A stretch of 60,000 bases of DNA from Lineus longissimus (lineage: Eukaryota > Nemertea > Pilidiophora > Heteronemertea > Lineidae): positions 25,687,491 to 25,747,490 of the forward strand of contig NC_088310.1 in assembly GCF_910592395.1 (NCBI RefSeq), read 5' to 3'. Shown here piece by piece: positions 1-12,952 of this stretch. The notes below the pieces were generated by a model. It saw nothing but the letters and a program-made list of their open reading frames with translations. It did not search any database and was not told where the DNA came from. The number at the start of each line of letters is the position of its first letter. The first letter of the stretch is position 1. A program made the position numbers and the translations under genes.

Positions 1-2817
1 CTCGTCATTCATGAACATGATTAACGCCTTTGCGGCTTGGTTTGGACCCTTAGAGCTGGTCGAGTCAGATGACACAACTGTATTGTTACATTCTCAGCCA
101 GTCTTTCGACACATACATTGATCTGTTTGGCCCTTTTTTGTCTAGTCTCCCATGCAGTCCATTTCGTCATCCTGATCGTCTGCTTCATGGGGACCGGAAG
201 AAGCCGGTCCATTGCGTCCGGAGTGTAGTTTTGGCTGCCTGATGTCGATCAGCCTTGATCTATTGACGGAATAATGTGATAATGGACTATTTCTACTGAC
301 CGACTGTTGACCATACGTTTACGGTATTGAGCCACGACTAGGTTTATCAGCCTCTGAGGATGACCGATATTCAGTGGTATACGGGAGCGAACATTCCATC
401 GCCCCATGTCTGAGTCAATATACCCCTGAGCTAATCGCCCTGCCAAGAGACATCGATGAGAAATGGTACTTGTTCAATCGACAGCCCGGGGCTTACTCTA
501 CACTAGCTCCTCATTGAACGGCGACCCATCTGTTTCTAACAATCCTTGGCAAATCTCGACATTTCCGGCCATCTTTCTCTCTGAATACCATAACCTGTCG
601 ATTCTCATGGTTATGACCGCTGGCCACCTCGTCCTCTTCTCTCCTCACTCTGTGACCCCATCACTAAAAATTGATAATTTAGGTTCGTTGAGAGGAACTC
701 ATCAAACCGTGATTAAAAGTCGTAACAAAATAAATGTATGTTAGGTGGAAATGTACTCGGATTCTTGTTCAGTCGACATAACATTCTGTATGCCCCTGGA
801 GCACATAGCCCAGTCAGTATAAAAGAACTCCAGCCGAACCAAGAACAAAATAATTGCAACCAATAAACGTTGTATGATGATGTCTTGTCTTTTGGAATGT
901 GGGAACAGCAAATAAAAAGTCAGCTGTTGGCATGATTATTTCTCGGAAGTGTACAAAATGTATATGATATCTTTGAAAGGGGGGAATGGTTACATGAAAT
1001 GATGTCCTCACCACAGATCCCGAGTAGTCTCACTTGGGCAATCTAATTTAGAGAGGAGATAGAGGAGAGGCATTCAATATAAGACAAAACAATCCGCGTT
1101 TTTTGTATTATAGTATATATTTATATCGAACGAACATACGTCTATACATCTAATAAACCATACACAGGAAAGAGCACTCGAACATGCCCAATATTGCATT
1201 GAGATTCCAACATGTTATAAGCTTCACCAGAACAATCCATGTTCAATATATCACCAAGATTTACCAGGACAATTAAAGTCTTCATCGGCCACGAAAAATC
1301 ATGCTTTCACAAGAAGATTTGATCAAAATAGTACCACACAAATTCGGAAATAGATGTTCGTGTGTGTGTGCATACCTGTAAACTGTTTTGAGGCTTTCCA
1401 GTATAGGCCACACAGGAGCGACCACACAAAGCATTGTATTCATTGCCCTCAAGCACGTAAATGACAATGAGTACACATGCATTACATTACGCCATCAAAT
1501 AGGGTAGTCGTTTACTAGTTCTTTCTCCATTCACCAATTCGCCACGTTTGATTGTCTTTACCCGATCTTGTGGGCGACGATTCATTTGAAGACAATTACA
1601 CATGTGATCGGGCAGTAAGGCCTTTACATCGCATTAAAAAGCTACTGTATTGATTGATGACCATTACATATGTTCACGGTGTGGCTTTGACGAAATTTTT
1701 TAGGCCAATTTTTTAAATGTCTGGCTACTTTTGAAGGCTGTGCTGTGTGCTGCATGTAGGTTTGAATAAGCAACTTAGCCTTGAACTCATGCATATGACA
1801 TGAAGAACTTTTACCTCTTTTGTGGATTATATATAAGTCTTTATTGGAAGAAACCAATATACGGAACGATACTTGTGAATAAAATTAAACAACTTTAAAA
1901 TAATCTATTTGTGATTCTATAATAACAGAAATACAGGATCGAGAAGAACTTTGGTTTTGTGATAAATGGTCAAAATAACTGAAAAGTTGATGTGAATAAA
2001 TGGTCTCCATGGTAACCAAAATGCCTGAAGAGCGGCTGTTCTTACAACAAGGATGGCATTAGAAAAGTCTATAATGTCGAGCAATTTTCTTTTTAAAAAT
2101 ATCGGAATTATCGAATTACAAATTTATTAAAAATGTGGTATGGTTATACTTATGGCAAAGTTTTTAACAACTTTTGCCGCAACGTTTAGTTTCCTCGATG
2201 TGATGTTTCCAACGCCCCAAAATACAAGAAACCACCAAAAAAAAATTCCTTGGCATTTGTTCTTGGTTAGTTATTCATATCAATTTCAGTTCCTTGTTGA
2301 AACTTCTGAACTGCTTGTATCCACCTATTGTGGGCAAACCCACGCATTATCGCCTAATGGGTCAGGATTGGGCGTCTTAAACGTCAATTTAACGGTCTAA
2401 AGTGTCCTGTAGCACCATGCATTGCTAGTGAAAACGGCTACATTCTTTTTTACATTGGACAAATACCCATTATTATGACGCCGGTATAAAGCCGGTACAA
2501 AAATGTTAAGGGCATTGACATACCCTGCATCGTATGCTAAATTTACTCTTCTGTCGGAGTGTATGCACTTTACACTTGTACATGGTGCTGAAGGATTACT
2601 GAGAAAGAAATACCCCGCATACAAAAATGTATCGAGCTCACCATGCTTGCTCACAAGTCATGAAAACGTCACGATGCTATCGATTCCAGTGTCACCACGA
2701 AAGATACTACCTATACTCAACCGATTGGAGTGAGAAGAACCAGTGCAGAGTGGGTATTTGGATACGTATTGCCAATAGACTGACCATTCGATTTAGGAAT
2801 CCCTAGATCAGACCCAA
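1..2817. other. Non-coding stretch, no recognised gene
   Basis: No domain, splice-supported exon or RNA gene is recognised. On the minus strand two open stretches (446-249 and 212-21) lie in the same frame, separated by a single TGA at about 249-251. Their combined product of about 130 residues is basic and matches no family I can name. AT-rich DNA dominates 1,850-2,450. These fragments are more likely chance or a decayed mobile element than a gene. Confidence 0.5.
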
Positions 2818-3150
2818 AGCCCAGATATCAGATGGCATGGCCGGGAGGTTAAGCCATTCTAGCTATCAGATTGCCACGTAGCGATAGAAGCTCTGCTGAT
2901 AAACTGAAGTCCACGATGCTCTCGTGAAAGTGGGATTTCCTTTAAGATGTCCCCCTCGTCGATAATGAAGATGTGTGTGGACACAGGAAATTAGAGAGGG
3001 AAATATCTGATGCGAGGCAATGCCTGATAAGTCAATGAGATGGCTTAGCCATTCGTCAGTGCCAGATATCTGATGGCCCTCTGCTGATAAACCCGTCCAT
3101 AAGGCTAGAATTTGGAAGTGTGATATCCTTAAAGGGGTCCGTTAAGATGT
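2818..3150. repeat. Imperfect direct duplication next to the Harbinger-type element
   Basis: Three landmarks recur in the same order about 190-240 bp apart: CCAGATATCAGATGG near 2,820 and CCAGATATCTGATGG near 3,062; CTCTGCTGATAAAC near 2,891 and 3,078; and a segment ending TTAAGATGTCC near 2,940 and 3,142. This is a diverged two-copy tandem duplication. No coding potential is seen. The Harbinger-like element starts 18 bp after the second copy. Confidence 0.55.
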
Positions 3151-3167
3151 CCACTTACTGTGAATAA

Positions 3168-3833
3168 AGGCTTGTACCCACGGACGCGATTTTCCTTGCT
3201 TTTGCCGCCGCGGAAAGTCGCAGCGATAATCGCAAAGAATGGTTCCTAGTCAATTCAGTACATGTGTTCCCACTTGAGCGATGCTACAAAATCCAAGCGA
3301 TTTCTCGTGCTTTCTCGTGCTTGGCCTTGCGCGCTACGTAATTGAGATTGCAAAAAGGGCAATCTATGCGACAAATCGCGGCGACCGGTTAGGTCATTTT
3401 GACTCAAGTAACTACCTTTGGGTTATTGACAGACAGAATTACGTAATGATTTGCGGGCTTGTGTCCACAAATAGTCCTCAACTGTTCACTTGGTCATCAT
3501 TTTGGGTCCGTCATCACCAACTCGACATGTCTGAACCCGATTTTTTGGAACGGTTGATCCTGGAGATTGAGAAGTTCCCTAGGATATATAACAAAGGATT
3601 GGAGGAATACAAGGATCCTGACAAAAAAGATGACGCGTGCAACGTGTCCAAAATGAACTCCGCAAGTCCTTGAAGTCGATTAGCAAGAGATTATGTCGTA
3701 ACCTGACATGAGTACGCTCCATTATACGCTTCAGTCGGAACAGGTTACGAAATTCGGCGCGCAACGACTTGTCGCGGCGGAATATCGCAGCGACGTTTTG
3801 TAGGCGATAAATCGCGCCCGTGGGTACAAGCCT
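3168..3833 (+). mobile_element. PIF/Harbinger-type non-autonomous DNA transposon
   Basis: The element is bounded by terminal inverted repeats. The left end reads AGGCTTGTACCCACGG and the right end is its complement, CCGTGGGTACAAGCCT, and the similarity continues into a CGCGATTT motif. It is flanked on both sides by TAA (3,165-3,167 and 3,834-3,836). A 3-bp TWA target duplication is the known signature of PIF/Harbinger elements. Both subterminal regions carry CpG-rich TCGCAGCGA-like motifs. At 666 bp it is far shorter than an autonomous element and has no DDE transposase. It retains an MADF-like reading frame, the class of accessory DNA-binding domain associated with these transposons. Boundaries are seen directly; the superfamily is inferred from duplication size, TIR and MADF content. 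Confidence 0.75.
3281..3673 (+). pseudogene. MADF-domain protein remnant inside the Harbinger-type element
   Basis: The frame is open for 130 codons, but only the second half looks like protein. From the Met at 3,525 it reads MSEPDFLERLILEIEKFPRI, followed by a segment with LYxK-like and EYKDPDKKDDA features, matching the first two helices of an MADF (Myb/SANT-like) DNA-binding domain. The rest of the domain, normally about 85 residues with a conserved W and a later LR-rich helix, is missing: the frame stops soon after DKKDDA. A possible acceptor AG sits at about 3,431, so the MADF part could once have been a separate exon. In PIF/Harbinger elements such a protein acts with the transposase in the nucleus to bind element ends. 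It lies wholly between the TIRs, supporting a transposon origin. Probably non-functional. Confidence 0.6.
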
Positions 3834-3836
3834 TAA

Positions 3837-5591
3837 GTCTGAGGTTAGAGATATAAGAAAATCCATTGGTTGATTTTGATTCATTGTACATAAGGTTGGT
3901 GGCTGAATTGTAGAATAGGCATTCGATTATTCAATCGGGTTCTTTGTGTTGACTTTCAATTTGAAGAGTTAAATGCTCTAATCCTAGCCATTACGAGAAT
4001 GCAAAAGATAGGAAATCCATTAGCAAGTTGTTCTTTGCGATTAAAGCGATAATGCCCGGCTATTGGGACAGAAGATGACATTTACCCGATGACTGACACT
4101 AGAATGCATGTATTCCAGTGTCAGTGGTTATATCAAGTGAAACCACCCATAATGAGCTCCTCTGCCAGGTGTCGGACACACTTTCAGTTATGTCTCTTCA
4201 GGACACCGAGTTGGATCCTATAGGTGCCGCCATTTTGATTAAATCTTGCCTTTTTATGGATCGAGTCTTGCCTTTAAATTCCGGACACAAGTCCACTGCT
4301 AACAGTATTGTCAGGAGCCCTTTGAATCCTCCGGTTTTTTGGTCTGTGTCATTACGGAGTCAGATCATATAGATTTTCCAATAACTTGTGTGAATCTCTC
4401 ATTTTCAATTTATGAATTTAGATTGAGGGATATGGCAATATGATGGAATATGGTGCCCAAGGGTTCTATCACAAGATGATTGAAAGTAATGCCTCTGATC
4501 AGCTATGCCGCAGTGTTGACGAACTGACAGGCATCTTTCGCTAGCGTGGCCTTGTACTTACACCAGTCAGTCAGGCAAGGATTACCGACCGGCGATTAGT
4601 CGCCCGATTCGCCCTTCACACCCCTGATTCTCACTCTCGCTATAACCCGTATCAGAAAACCAATCATTTCATGACACTCTACCTTCGTCACCGGTTCCTT
4701 TAAGCCAAAATTTAGATTCATAAAAAGCTTCTTTTGTATTTCTGTTCTGTCTAATCTTCATTTTGGTATCCATTTGTACGTGTTGGTTGTCCTCAAACAC
4801 ATCCAGATCACGGATGATGATGCAAAGTCACATTTCTTGTTTGAATTTCACTCGCAAATTTCACTCTCATTCAAACAATCACCATCTCGCTGGGAAAGCC
4901 TGTATTTCTGTTATTATAGAATCACAATTCTATGTTTGGATTCTTTGATCTTCCAAGCTCCTGTTGAGGGGATTACTTTGTTACGAGTTGGATGAACCTC
5001 ACATTATGAAATAATAGTGCCTGTCTTTGATGTTCAAGAGTTCCAGTTATCAGTTGCATGATTGGGCAATTGGTTGACTCGTGGATTAGGCTGTATAATG
5101 ATACCTCCATGGTTGATCTCAGTAGGATATGTGGAAAAAGTGTGTATCCTGCTTCAATCAGTTTATAGTTCCTTCCCCTCTCGTTCTGGAGGAAAGCGAT
5201 GTTGCCATGGCTGATACCTCTGTTGGATGTATAGAGTCGTTGCAATACTTCTTAGTTTGGGGACATTGAATCAGCGCTACGGCAACATTTTGAACAAACA
5301 TCCAGATTTCTGCTCATGTGAGCGCCAGTGTAACGGGCTACAAAATCTGGAAGAAAAAGATCAAACTTCTGCCGACCCAGACACTGATTCAAATTAGGTC
5401 TTCAAGGATACATTATCGAGATCACTGTAGTTGGAAAATGCGTATAGGAAGGACGAGTCCATTGCCTATGTCATTTGTTGTGTAGGGGTGATCCCGCATT
5501 CTTTTGTCGATTGGCGACCGTCAACAACAAAAAGAGGTAATCAATGGACTCTTCTTTCGTCATGTTCATGTAATCGTAACAAGTACCCTAT
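3837..5591. other. Non-coding stretch, nothing recognised
   Basis: Short open frames are present on both strands (for example 4,118-4,372 plus and 5,245-4,973 minus) but none shows a domain, splice context or repeat structure. Part of this DNA may be the downstream remainder of the Ty3/Gypsy relic at 5,592-6,028, but no RNase H or integrase motif is visible. Confidence 0.4.
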
Positions 5592-6028
5592 TCATTGGCC
5601 ACAGTAAAGATGAACCTTGTAACCTAAGAACTTTAGTTCCTTCATGAAGAAGAAACACTTGGATGGTTTTAAGGTCAAGTTAGCATCGCCTAATGCCTTG
5701 AAAACTAACTCTAGGTGCTCAAGATGTTGCTCATAGCTGTTTGAAAATATTATGACATCATCCAAATAACAGAGACAGATTTTCCAATTCAACCCTCTTA
5801 GCACAGTTTCCATGAGACGCTGGAATGTACTTTGGGCTGATTTTAAATCAAAGGGCATGACATTGAAATGATATAACCCCGAATAAGTAATGAAGCTTGC
5901 CCTTTCTTTCGAATCTTAAGTCCATCTAACTCTACCTGCCAATAGCCTGAACGGAGATCTAGAGTGCGCGGTAAAGCTGTATAATCTACAGTCCTCGAAA
6001 TTTTGACCCGCGGGTTAAGCCATGCCAT
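5592..6028 (-). pseudogene. Ty3/Gypsy retrotransposon reverse transcriptase fragment
   Basis: Two overlapping minus-strand frames carry reverse transcriptase motifs. The upstream frame (6,028-5,843) holds a VDYTALP-like motif followed at once by LDLRSGYWQVELD. The downstream frame (5,858-5,592) holds MPF-LK-A-STFQRLM, the catalytic YLDD box (plus-strand 5,757-5,768), and then EHLEHLELVF and LTLKPSKC-FF-KELKFLGY. Order and spacing match the Ty3/Gypsy RT palm. It is broken twice: the frames are shifted relative to each other near 5,850, and the roughly 25-30 residues normally between the VDYR-LN and TLDLRSGYW motifs are missing. No LTRs, RNase H or integrase are seen. It is an old, immobile relic. 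Protease-like sequence may continue upstream on the minus strand (6,255-6,569), but that is weak. Confidence 0.85.
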
Positions 6029-6052
6029 ATACCTGGGGGTACTATACAGGTA

Positions 6053-6267
6053 CTTGTGGCATTAGCACTGCGCGAAATAAAAAGAACATATAAACAGAAA
6101 AAAACGCGTTTAGGCCTTAAGGTCTTTGAAAGCACATTTCGGATGATTTATTCAGAAAAGGTATATAGGAGGGATATATCCGAAATGTGCTTTCAAAGAC
6201 CTATAGGCCTAAACGCGTTTTTTTGTTTATCTGTTCTTTTTATTTTGAGCACTGCTAATGTCGCAAG
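6053..6267. mobile_element. Foldback MITE with about 97-bp inverted arms, TA duplication
   Basis: Left arm 6,053 to about 6,146 and right arm about 6,174-6,267 are near-perfect reverse complements, separated by a loop of roughly 27 bp. Both arms contain GCGTTTAGGCCT and GTCTTTGAAAGCACATTTCG in inverted orientation. The ends are CTTGTGGCATTAGC and its near complement GCTAATGTCGCAAG, each flanked by TA (6,051-6,052 and 6,268-6,269). A TA target duplication suggests mobilisation by a Tc1/mariner-type transposase. No coding capacity. It sits directly beside the Ty3/Gypsy fragment and may have inserted into it. Confidence 0.7.
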
Positions 6268-6269
6268 TA

Positions 6270-9200
6270 CCACGGCGCGAGATAAAACGAGATTGCAAGA
6301 AACGTCGTCCCTAAGATCCGTAAGCCAGGCAAAAAGAAGCTAGGTGCTGTTTGTCTAGTGTAATGGCACCCAGGGTGCTTATTGTCCAGTCGATCTCGAA
6401 CCTGGGTACCATTTGTCGGCACCCAGGACGACATCCACCCTTTCAGCATTAGTGACATTACAGGAGGGAGGGGAGCTGCTCGAGAAAGGTTGAACACCTG
6501 AACTACATCATATACTGACGAAAACGAACAGCAGATCCATTCTAGAGTCCATTTGCTATCTATTGTCAAAGGAAGTTGTGTCTACTTGATTTTAATAGAC
6601 GAACCCGTTTTTTCTTGAGCCCCCAGAGTTGCATGTAAGGCAAATATTATTGGACATGATTATAATTTAGCTGAAGATTAGCACTTGATTCGGTCGCTTC
6701 GGCTACTGCGATTTCACAATGACACATCCCTTTAAGGTCAAAGAAAGAGGATATATTAGGTTATGCAGCGAAATCTAATAATCTAGTGGAGTTTATCGAA
6801 TTAGCATATGTGAAATTGATGACTTGGTCAATTAATCATTGTTACGGTTGCTTGAAGAAAAGCGATGAATTATCTGAAGGAGTCCTAGTGAAGTTAGTTG
6901 TGGCTTTCAAACACAATCAAATCGCTAAGTGTGCGGTCCGTCGGGCTGGTGTTCTGATATCTTCATGTGCATGTGCTCAGTTGAACCTCTTAAATTGTCG
7001 GAATCACTCGACCTCCGGTGTCCCGAGGAACAAAAATGAGTGAACACAATCTACGAGGATTTGGTCATAACAGCTGGGGATGATATCATGGTATTGGAAA
7101 ATGTAATGGAATACTATTGCCAATATCGTTCTATCAAGCCAACTTTTTAGGGCTACAGGCAAAAGACGAGGAGCTTACCACCATGCGAAGAAGTCCGGGC
7201 ATGACTGATTCGAAAATTCTAACGATAGAACATTCATACATTCTTTTGCCCTTGAAGATGGTATACCATTCTGATATTGCTTTCTCTTCAAGATTGTAAA
7301 GAAATGTGCCCTTAACGACTTTGCCGTCAAGTTGAAAATGTTCATATTGGTTTCTTTAGGCGAAATATGTTCAATTGATCGCCTGTAATTAAATAACTCA
7401 TCTAATTGTTACTGGAGGCTAAGATGGTAATCAAATATCATTTTAGCCTGAAATTTGCTTTGTCAGATATTACATGTTACACGGCTCATCCGGCGATATT
7501 GTAATTTTCGAAGTTTTTAGTGGCGGGATGCAATTATTCTGAAGTTAAATAAGTGCATGGTTTCATTTTCTGCTGACGGCGCTTTATGATTCTTCATAAG
7601 AACATATGAAGAGTATAGAGAAAATGCCGATATTTCCTCTGCTGTTGACAAAATTAAATCGTGGGGATTTCATAACGAGCGAAAAGTCATCCAACAAGTC
7701 ATTTTGGCGTGCGAAAGTTCTCTAATTTATTGATGGGAAAGCAGTATATAAAAGTATTTAATTTGGGCAATTCTTAGATTCTTGATGTAGTTGTACGATT
7801 CTTACTGAAAAATTTGTCTTTAGGGTCGTGCAGGGATGTTTGTGATACTACGGGGAAACTACATGTCTGTTCTTATGTGTGCTATATTCTGATAATGCCC
7901 CACACGTTATGTATTCCGATCCGCTCCCCCTTGTCAATATCGAGCGTTACCTCATTGAGTATCTGTTACACCCGGCGAGATAGATTATCTATTTTTATGA
8001 AGATCGTACTAGCAGAGGTCCTGCATCTCATCCCCGATTCCTATGTGGATAAAGATGGATTAAGACACTCCTATGAACACCTCCTTGCCCCTCGTCACCG
8101 CCACCCCTCGTATAACCTGAGGCTCCTCCAGCACACTTTGTATGAAATTCGCGTTCATGCTTCCGAACAAGAAAGCATGATTTGTCCATGTGATGAATAC
8201 GTTTAGTTATCGCTTTTCTCGAAAGGAAGCTAAGATTTCTTACTGATTCACAGTGACATATTTTGAAACGAATCATTACGGGGGAAATGCGTGGTTGGTC
8301 GTGATTTTCTTGCTCTTTGCTTTGACCTTCGCACAAGAGCGACATTATTGATTACGGGGGATATGCAAAGAGTCGGCAAGGGTTTATCGGAATTGATACC
8401 GAGCTGGAGGTATTGGGTCATCATAAATAAAGTATTGTAGCCAAATCATTGGGATTTCGTACTCTTTGGTCACCATCGGCTTTTACCTGAGCGTATCTGT
8501 CAGGAGCAAATATGAACAGCAGTGGCGTCAGTACTTGGCCGACTGTTGGCAGTAACAACCACGTCACTTGTAATCTTAACCGTGTTTACCCACGGTGTCT
8601 GAAACCATGGACATCTTAGAAGATCGTTTGTAAGGCGGATTAATACGAAAACCGATAAGACTCTGTGGACGTGCTATACTGCTAAACTTGAGCCATGAAA
8701 TATATGTTTGTTGGTCACATGTACAATGCTTCTGATTGGGAGCGAATCAACTTTAGGATAGGAAAACCTCCTTCTCAATTTCATGTTCTCGATCTTCTGT
8801 CTGTGGACTGACTGTCAATACATCTTGGTTAATACCAACGAGTGTACCGATCAGATAACTTCATAGCCCCGGTAATTCTCCCCCAAGGAATCTATCTAAT
8901 GCTAATAAAGCTCGCTCTAATTCCCGTTGTCTAAGTAATATGTGGTTCAGGGAGTCATCAGCCGCAGTTGCGAAATGGAATGTCAGACGAGCCTAATACA
9001 CTGATGTAGATTGTTAACATTACTTAGCCTAATGCATTAATTGGATTGAAGCAACCTCCTTGTCGAGGACGGATAATACGATATCAGTGTACCTTGTGCT
9101 GACATCGACAAATCGTGTCAGGCAGTGTCGCGCCGTCTCGTTACTGTATGCATCCTAATTCATTAAAAAAACCTGGTTTGGCACCAGTTTGGAAGTTTCG

Positions 9201-12200
9201 TCAATAGATGGCGCTGCTTGCCAAGCGTAGAGCCGTCGCCGCCATAAAATACTTTTTGATTGGCTACGCGCTATAATTTCACAGAAGGTGGCACGTTTCA
9301 TCATTTCTCTTTGTCGTAGGCTAGGTCAAATTTTGATATGTAGACACCTATAGGCGCCTCTACATGTTGGCAATAATTTAGGGAAATGTGTCCTATTTTT
9401 TAGGTGTTAGAAGGTCAGGTTAATGCTGCGGAGAAGACTGATCCCGGTATATTCCGTGTTCCTTCCAGAGCATTCGTGTGCAGGCATTGAGAGTTGTGAT
9501 CCAAGACGGCTGTCATCCATTAGCCATTGTTTCCAATACCCCTGAGGCACGTCTGGTGCTCATAAACAACTGCCATGTGACAGTTGCGGCTGTTTCACCA
9601 TTTGTGTGGCTTATCGGCGCCTGTCAAACCCTTGATGGCGAAACATCAAGATTAGTGTACTGGTATGACTGGAAGTCATGCATTGGCTTCTTTGAGTGGC
9701 ATGTTTTCACCTGTACTCATTGTTTTCATACAAAATTCTCTTCCATACGCCATCCACAAGGCTTTTCATCAGTATCTGGCAATGATCACAAATCACCACC
9801 CAGTATCGTATCTTCCTCTGGCAAAACAAACACTGATCAAGGAACTCCTGATGCCTCCTCAAATGAGATATTCGGACAACCACGTCAATATTTGCTCAGT
9901 AAATGAAGATACGGAGACTTTTTAAAAATACAGCGCAGGTAGCGGTTCAACGTAGGAAAAGCGGCTGCACATTTGACGTCTCCTTTGCAAGCGTGGGTGT
10001 CCGCCTGTTTCAATCGTGATTGTCAAACATAAAGAGCCAAGGCACAATCCGACACATGCTTGAAACTACCATTGACAAGGTGGGTACTATACGTCTTGAT
10101 GAATAAGTGGAAGACAAAGGTACACAACCTTCAACAGATTTTACAAAGAAGGTCCGACTGTATGTATACAAGCACGAGCTGAATGAAACCCACCGGCTAT
10201 CATCTGTTTAGCCGTTGCACAACCAGCCTCGTTGCTGAAGTAGAGACCGCATCAGAGACACACACAATGCAGGTACCGGCCGTAAAATACATGTCTCGGA
10301 GACCATGAAAGTACTGAAACAAAATGAAAACTACCCTGAACAAATGGCTTGGTAAAGTTACAAGCGGTCGATCTAGTCAAATAATGCGAAGATGGCGGGA
10401 ATCCGACCGAGCCAACTTCAATTTTCAGATGTTCTCGTATACCGTTATGACCAAGTTAAAGATATTGGATGAAAAGGATGGCTTTTACTTTGTTTGATTG
10501 AATGAGGTCATGAGAACTCTAGTATGAGTTTTAGAAGCTTTGCCTTTCTGAATTAAACGTGTCTGGTAGAATTTCCCTATGGTGTGCGAAATGTTTTATT
10601 CTGTGTTTGGGGATTCCTGGGGCTTTTCTGAAGATTCGCCATTACATGCCGACAGCCTATTCGGAGCAACATCGCTGCATACTGTTTGGTAGTCGATGGA
10701 CATAATCAGCTGCAATGAATACTAATATAAGAAGCAATCACCCCGGAGTCGAGATAAGGTCGAGATGTGTATGAACAATCTCATATCAAAGAGGACAGTC
10801 AAGAAGTACTCGGATCAAGTCCATTGGAATATAGTATTGACCGAATTGTCATGAAGAGGATTGAAATATGAGTGAGATCACACTATTGGAGTGGAAATAT
10901 TAGTACGATCTGACTATTGGAATGGCATTTAAGACCAACCCGTGATCCAGTGGCTGGATGAATGTTATACGAGGACATTGGAACCTTTTCATCTCATTGG
11001 GGGTATGTAAGAAAAAGGCAGCTAGCTGGTCATGCCAGTTGTGGAATATTAAGAATAGGCAACTTCTAAAGGATATTTCTTTTGGTTCATGGATTCATTA
11101 AGAATATAGTTGATTTAGGTGACGAGGGAGTGACAAATTAAAACCTAGCTTTGTGTGTCCGTCTTACATCTGCAGAATATTTTGCAACACAACATGTGTA
11201 GCCTGCTAATTCAGGGTTTGTGGTCTTTTTCAACAATCCTTTGAGAGATGACTGGATACAAAACGAACGTCTAACCAGTTTTCACGAGGTGTGTTGCCAT
11301 TGGCTAAGTGCTGTCGAGGAAACAACTCCATCAACAATGTCCGGATTCAGTGTCAGTTTCTGCCTCATATCATAATATACATGTCTACGGATATCGATAT
11401 GGCAACCAGAGTAACAAATTTATCAGGATATGACATACTGCTAGTGAAAGCCGATGACGGAAGGATCAAACTTTATGGTGAGCATAGTTTTAGTTTAGGA
11501 TTATAACACAGCAAATACTTGAATTGAGTTTACAGATCAGACTATTCCATGATGGTTGAGTCGGTCTGTGACGCTTCTTCTTGGGAAGTATTTTAAGAAC
11601 ACAATACATTTTTGAATATGCCCTCTTTCCCTTTGTTGACAGTTTCATCCCGTTAACACATAAGAAATCAGACAAAAACCACTATTTTCTCGTCGAAGAT
11701 GATGATCAAATTTACCAAGTCCATTAGGCTTATTCGTCTTCAGGCAAAACACCACTCTTTATCAAGGAACAGAAATTTTGTATACATACGCAGATGCCGT
11801 GAGAGGATGAATGACGGTAACTAGGTTTACAGCTAATTCGCCAATGTTTAATGGCCCGGGGTGGGGCGATGCGTGAGATATAGTGTACAATGTAATTTAT
11901 ATCAAGGAGCAATTTGTTGAAAAATTGCTAGTTGATGAAGGGCAGTATTTTAATGAAGATATCATTATTGAGGAACATTAACAAAATGAACACCTTCTCA
12001 GAACACAAACTGTACGCATGTCATTATAATTCTTTACAAGTGACAGTCTGCTGCTATATACAGTTCTTGGTCAGACATCAGGCAGATGCAAACCTCTCGT
12101 CCCCCGACCAGATCTGTAGCAACAATTAGCTCAACTTACATTTATTCATACAACTGCAACTTTGTATTCCCAATTCAAACCCGTAACCAACAAGTGTTAT

Positions 12201-12950
12201 TACGAGGATAGCAACCCTCCTGGTGTTTTTAAGGATTCCCGCAGTATCGAATGTCCCGAGTGACCAAAGCTGCTGCAGTTGTCGCGGTCAGAGTAAAAAC
12301 CCTCCCCGGTCGATGGAACACTTATCTGCTTGGACGCTTCGCTGAGACATTGTAGACGACGGAGCCCGGAGACACTGTTCCGTGAAATGCAATGCCTTTT
12401 GGCGTATTACTAAAAGCAGGACAAAGCGATGCTTTTTCCGACCAAGATCTTCGAGCGGTCTGCTGCGTTTCCCATTCATTTGCTACCTCATCGACTCGGA
12501 CTATGCAATCGAAATATCATTATCCGCAGTTTCATTTGAATGCTTTGGTTGGTCATCGATCTGCCACTAGTCTGTAGTTATTGGCCATCCTATCACGGTG
12601 GCATTGCCAAGCCATCACTATAATGCATGTAAGAGATCCGTTGGTGACATGTTCCTATAGAAAATTCTCCCTCGAAAAGTATGCCGAATCGATGAACTTT
12701 TCCCGAGATGGTCAAGGTTTGTTCTCCCCTTTGTTTACATTCTGGCGTGTTCTGACCGATAGAAAGGATGGATCTCGTCCTGTCGATAAAGGACATCTCA
12801 TCAGGTCTTCAGTTGTGTAGAAACCGAAATTACTCAAGAGGTGCACCAAGTGGGGTAGATGAAGCAATAATCATCAAGAGTGATACATATCTTCGAAAAT
12901 GGTATGATCTTTTATATTTTCGTTATGGTAACTTCAAAACCCATTTGAGA
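6270..12950. other. Long non-coding stretch, no recognised gene
   Basis: Nothing here can be assigned. The longest frame is 9,478-9,906 (plus, 142 codons), which overlaps another open frame at 9,665-9,925. Its product has no motif I recognise, no clear splice sites and no Kozak-like context. A 130-codon frame at 7,814-8,206 is likewise unassigned. A small hairpin (CTGGTTTGGCACCAG) lies near 9,172. A short near-tandem motif (ACTATTGGARTGG) occurs twice at 10,880-10,925. Confidence 0.4.
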
Positions 12951-12952
12951 TA

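Noticed and set aside
3579-3884. 101-codon minus-strand frame over the Harbinger-type element
   Set aside because: It crosses the element's right TIR and lies antisense to the better-supported MADF segment, so it is a shadow.
6255-6569. Minus-strand frame as the Gypsy protease domain
   Set aside because: Only a faint DVVLGAD-like string is visible in another frame. It is not enough to call a protease.
9478-9906. 142-codon plus-strand frame as a gene
   Set aside because: No motif, a competing open frame in another phase and no splice or start context. The length is within chance for this much sequence.
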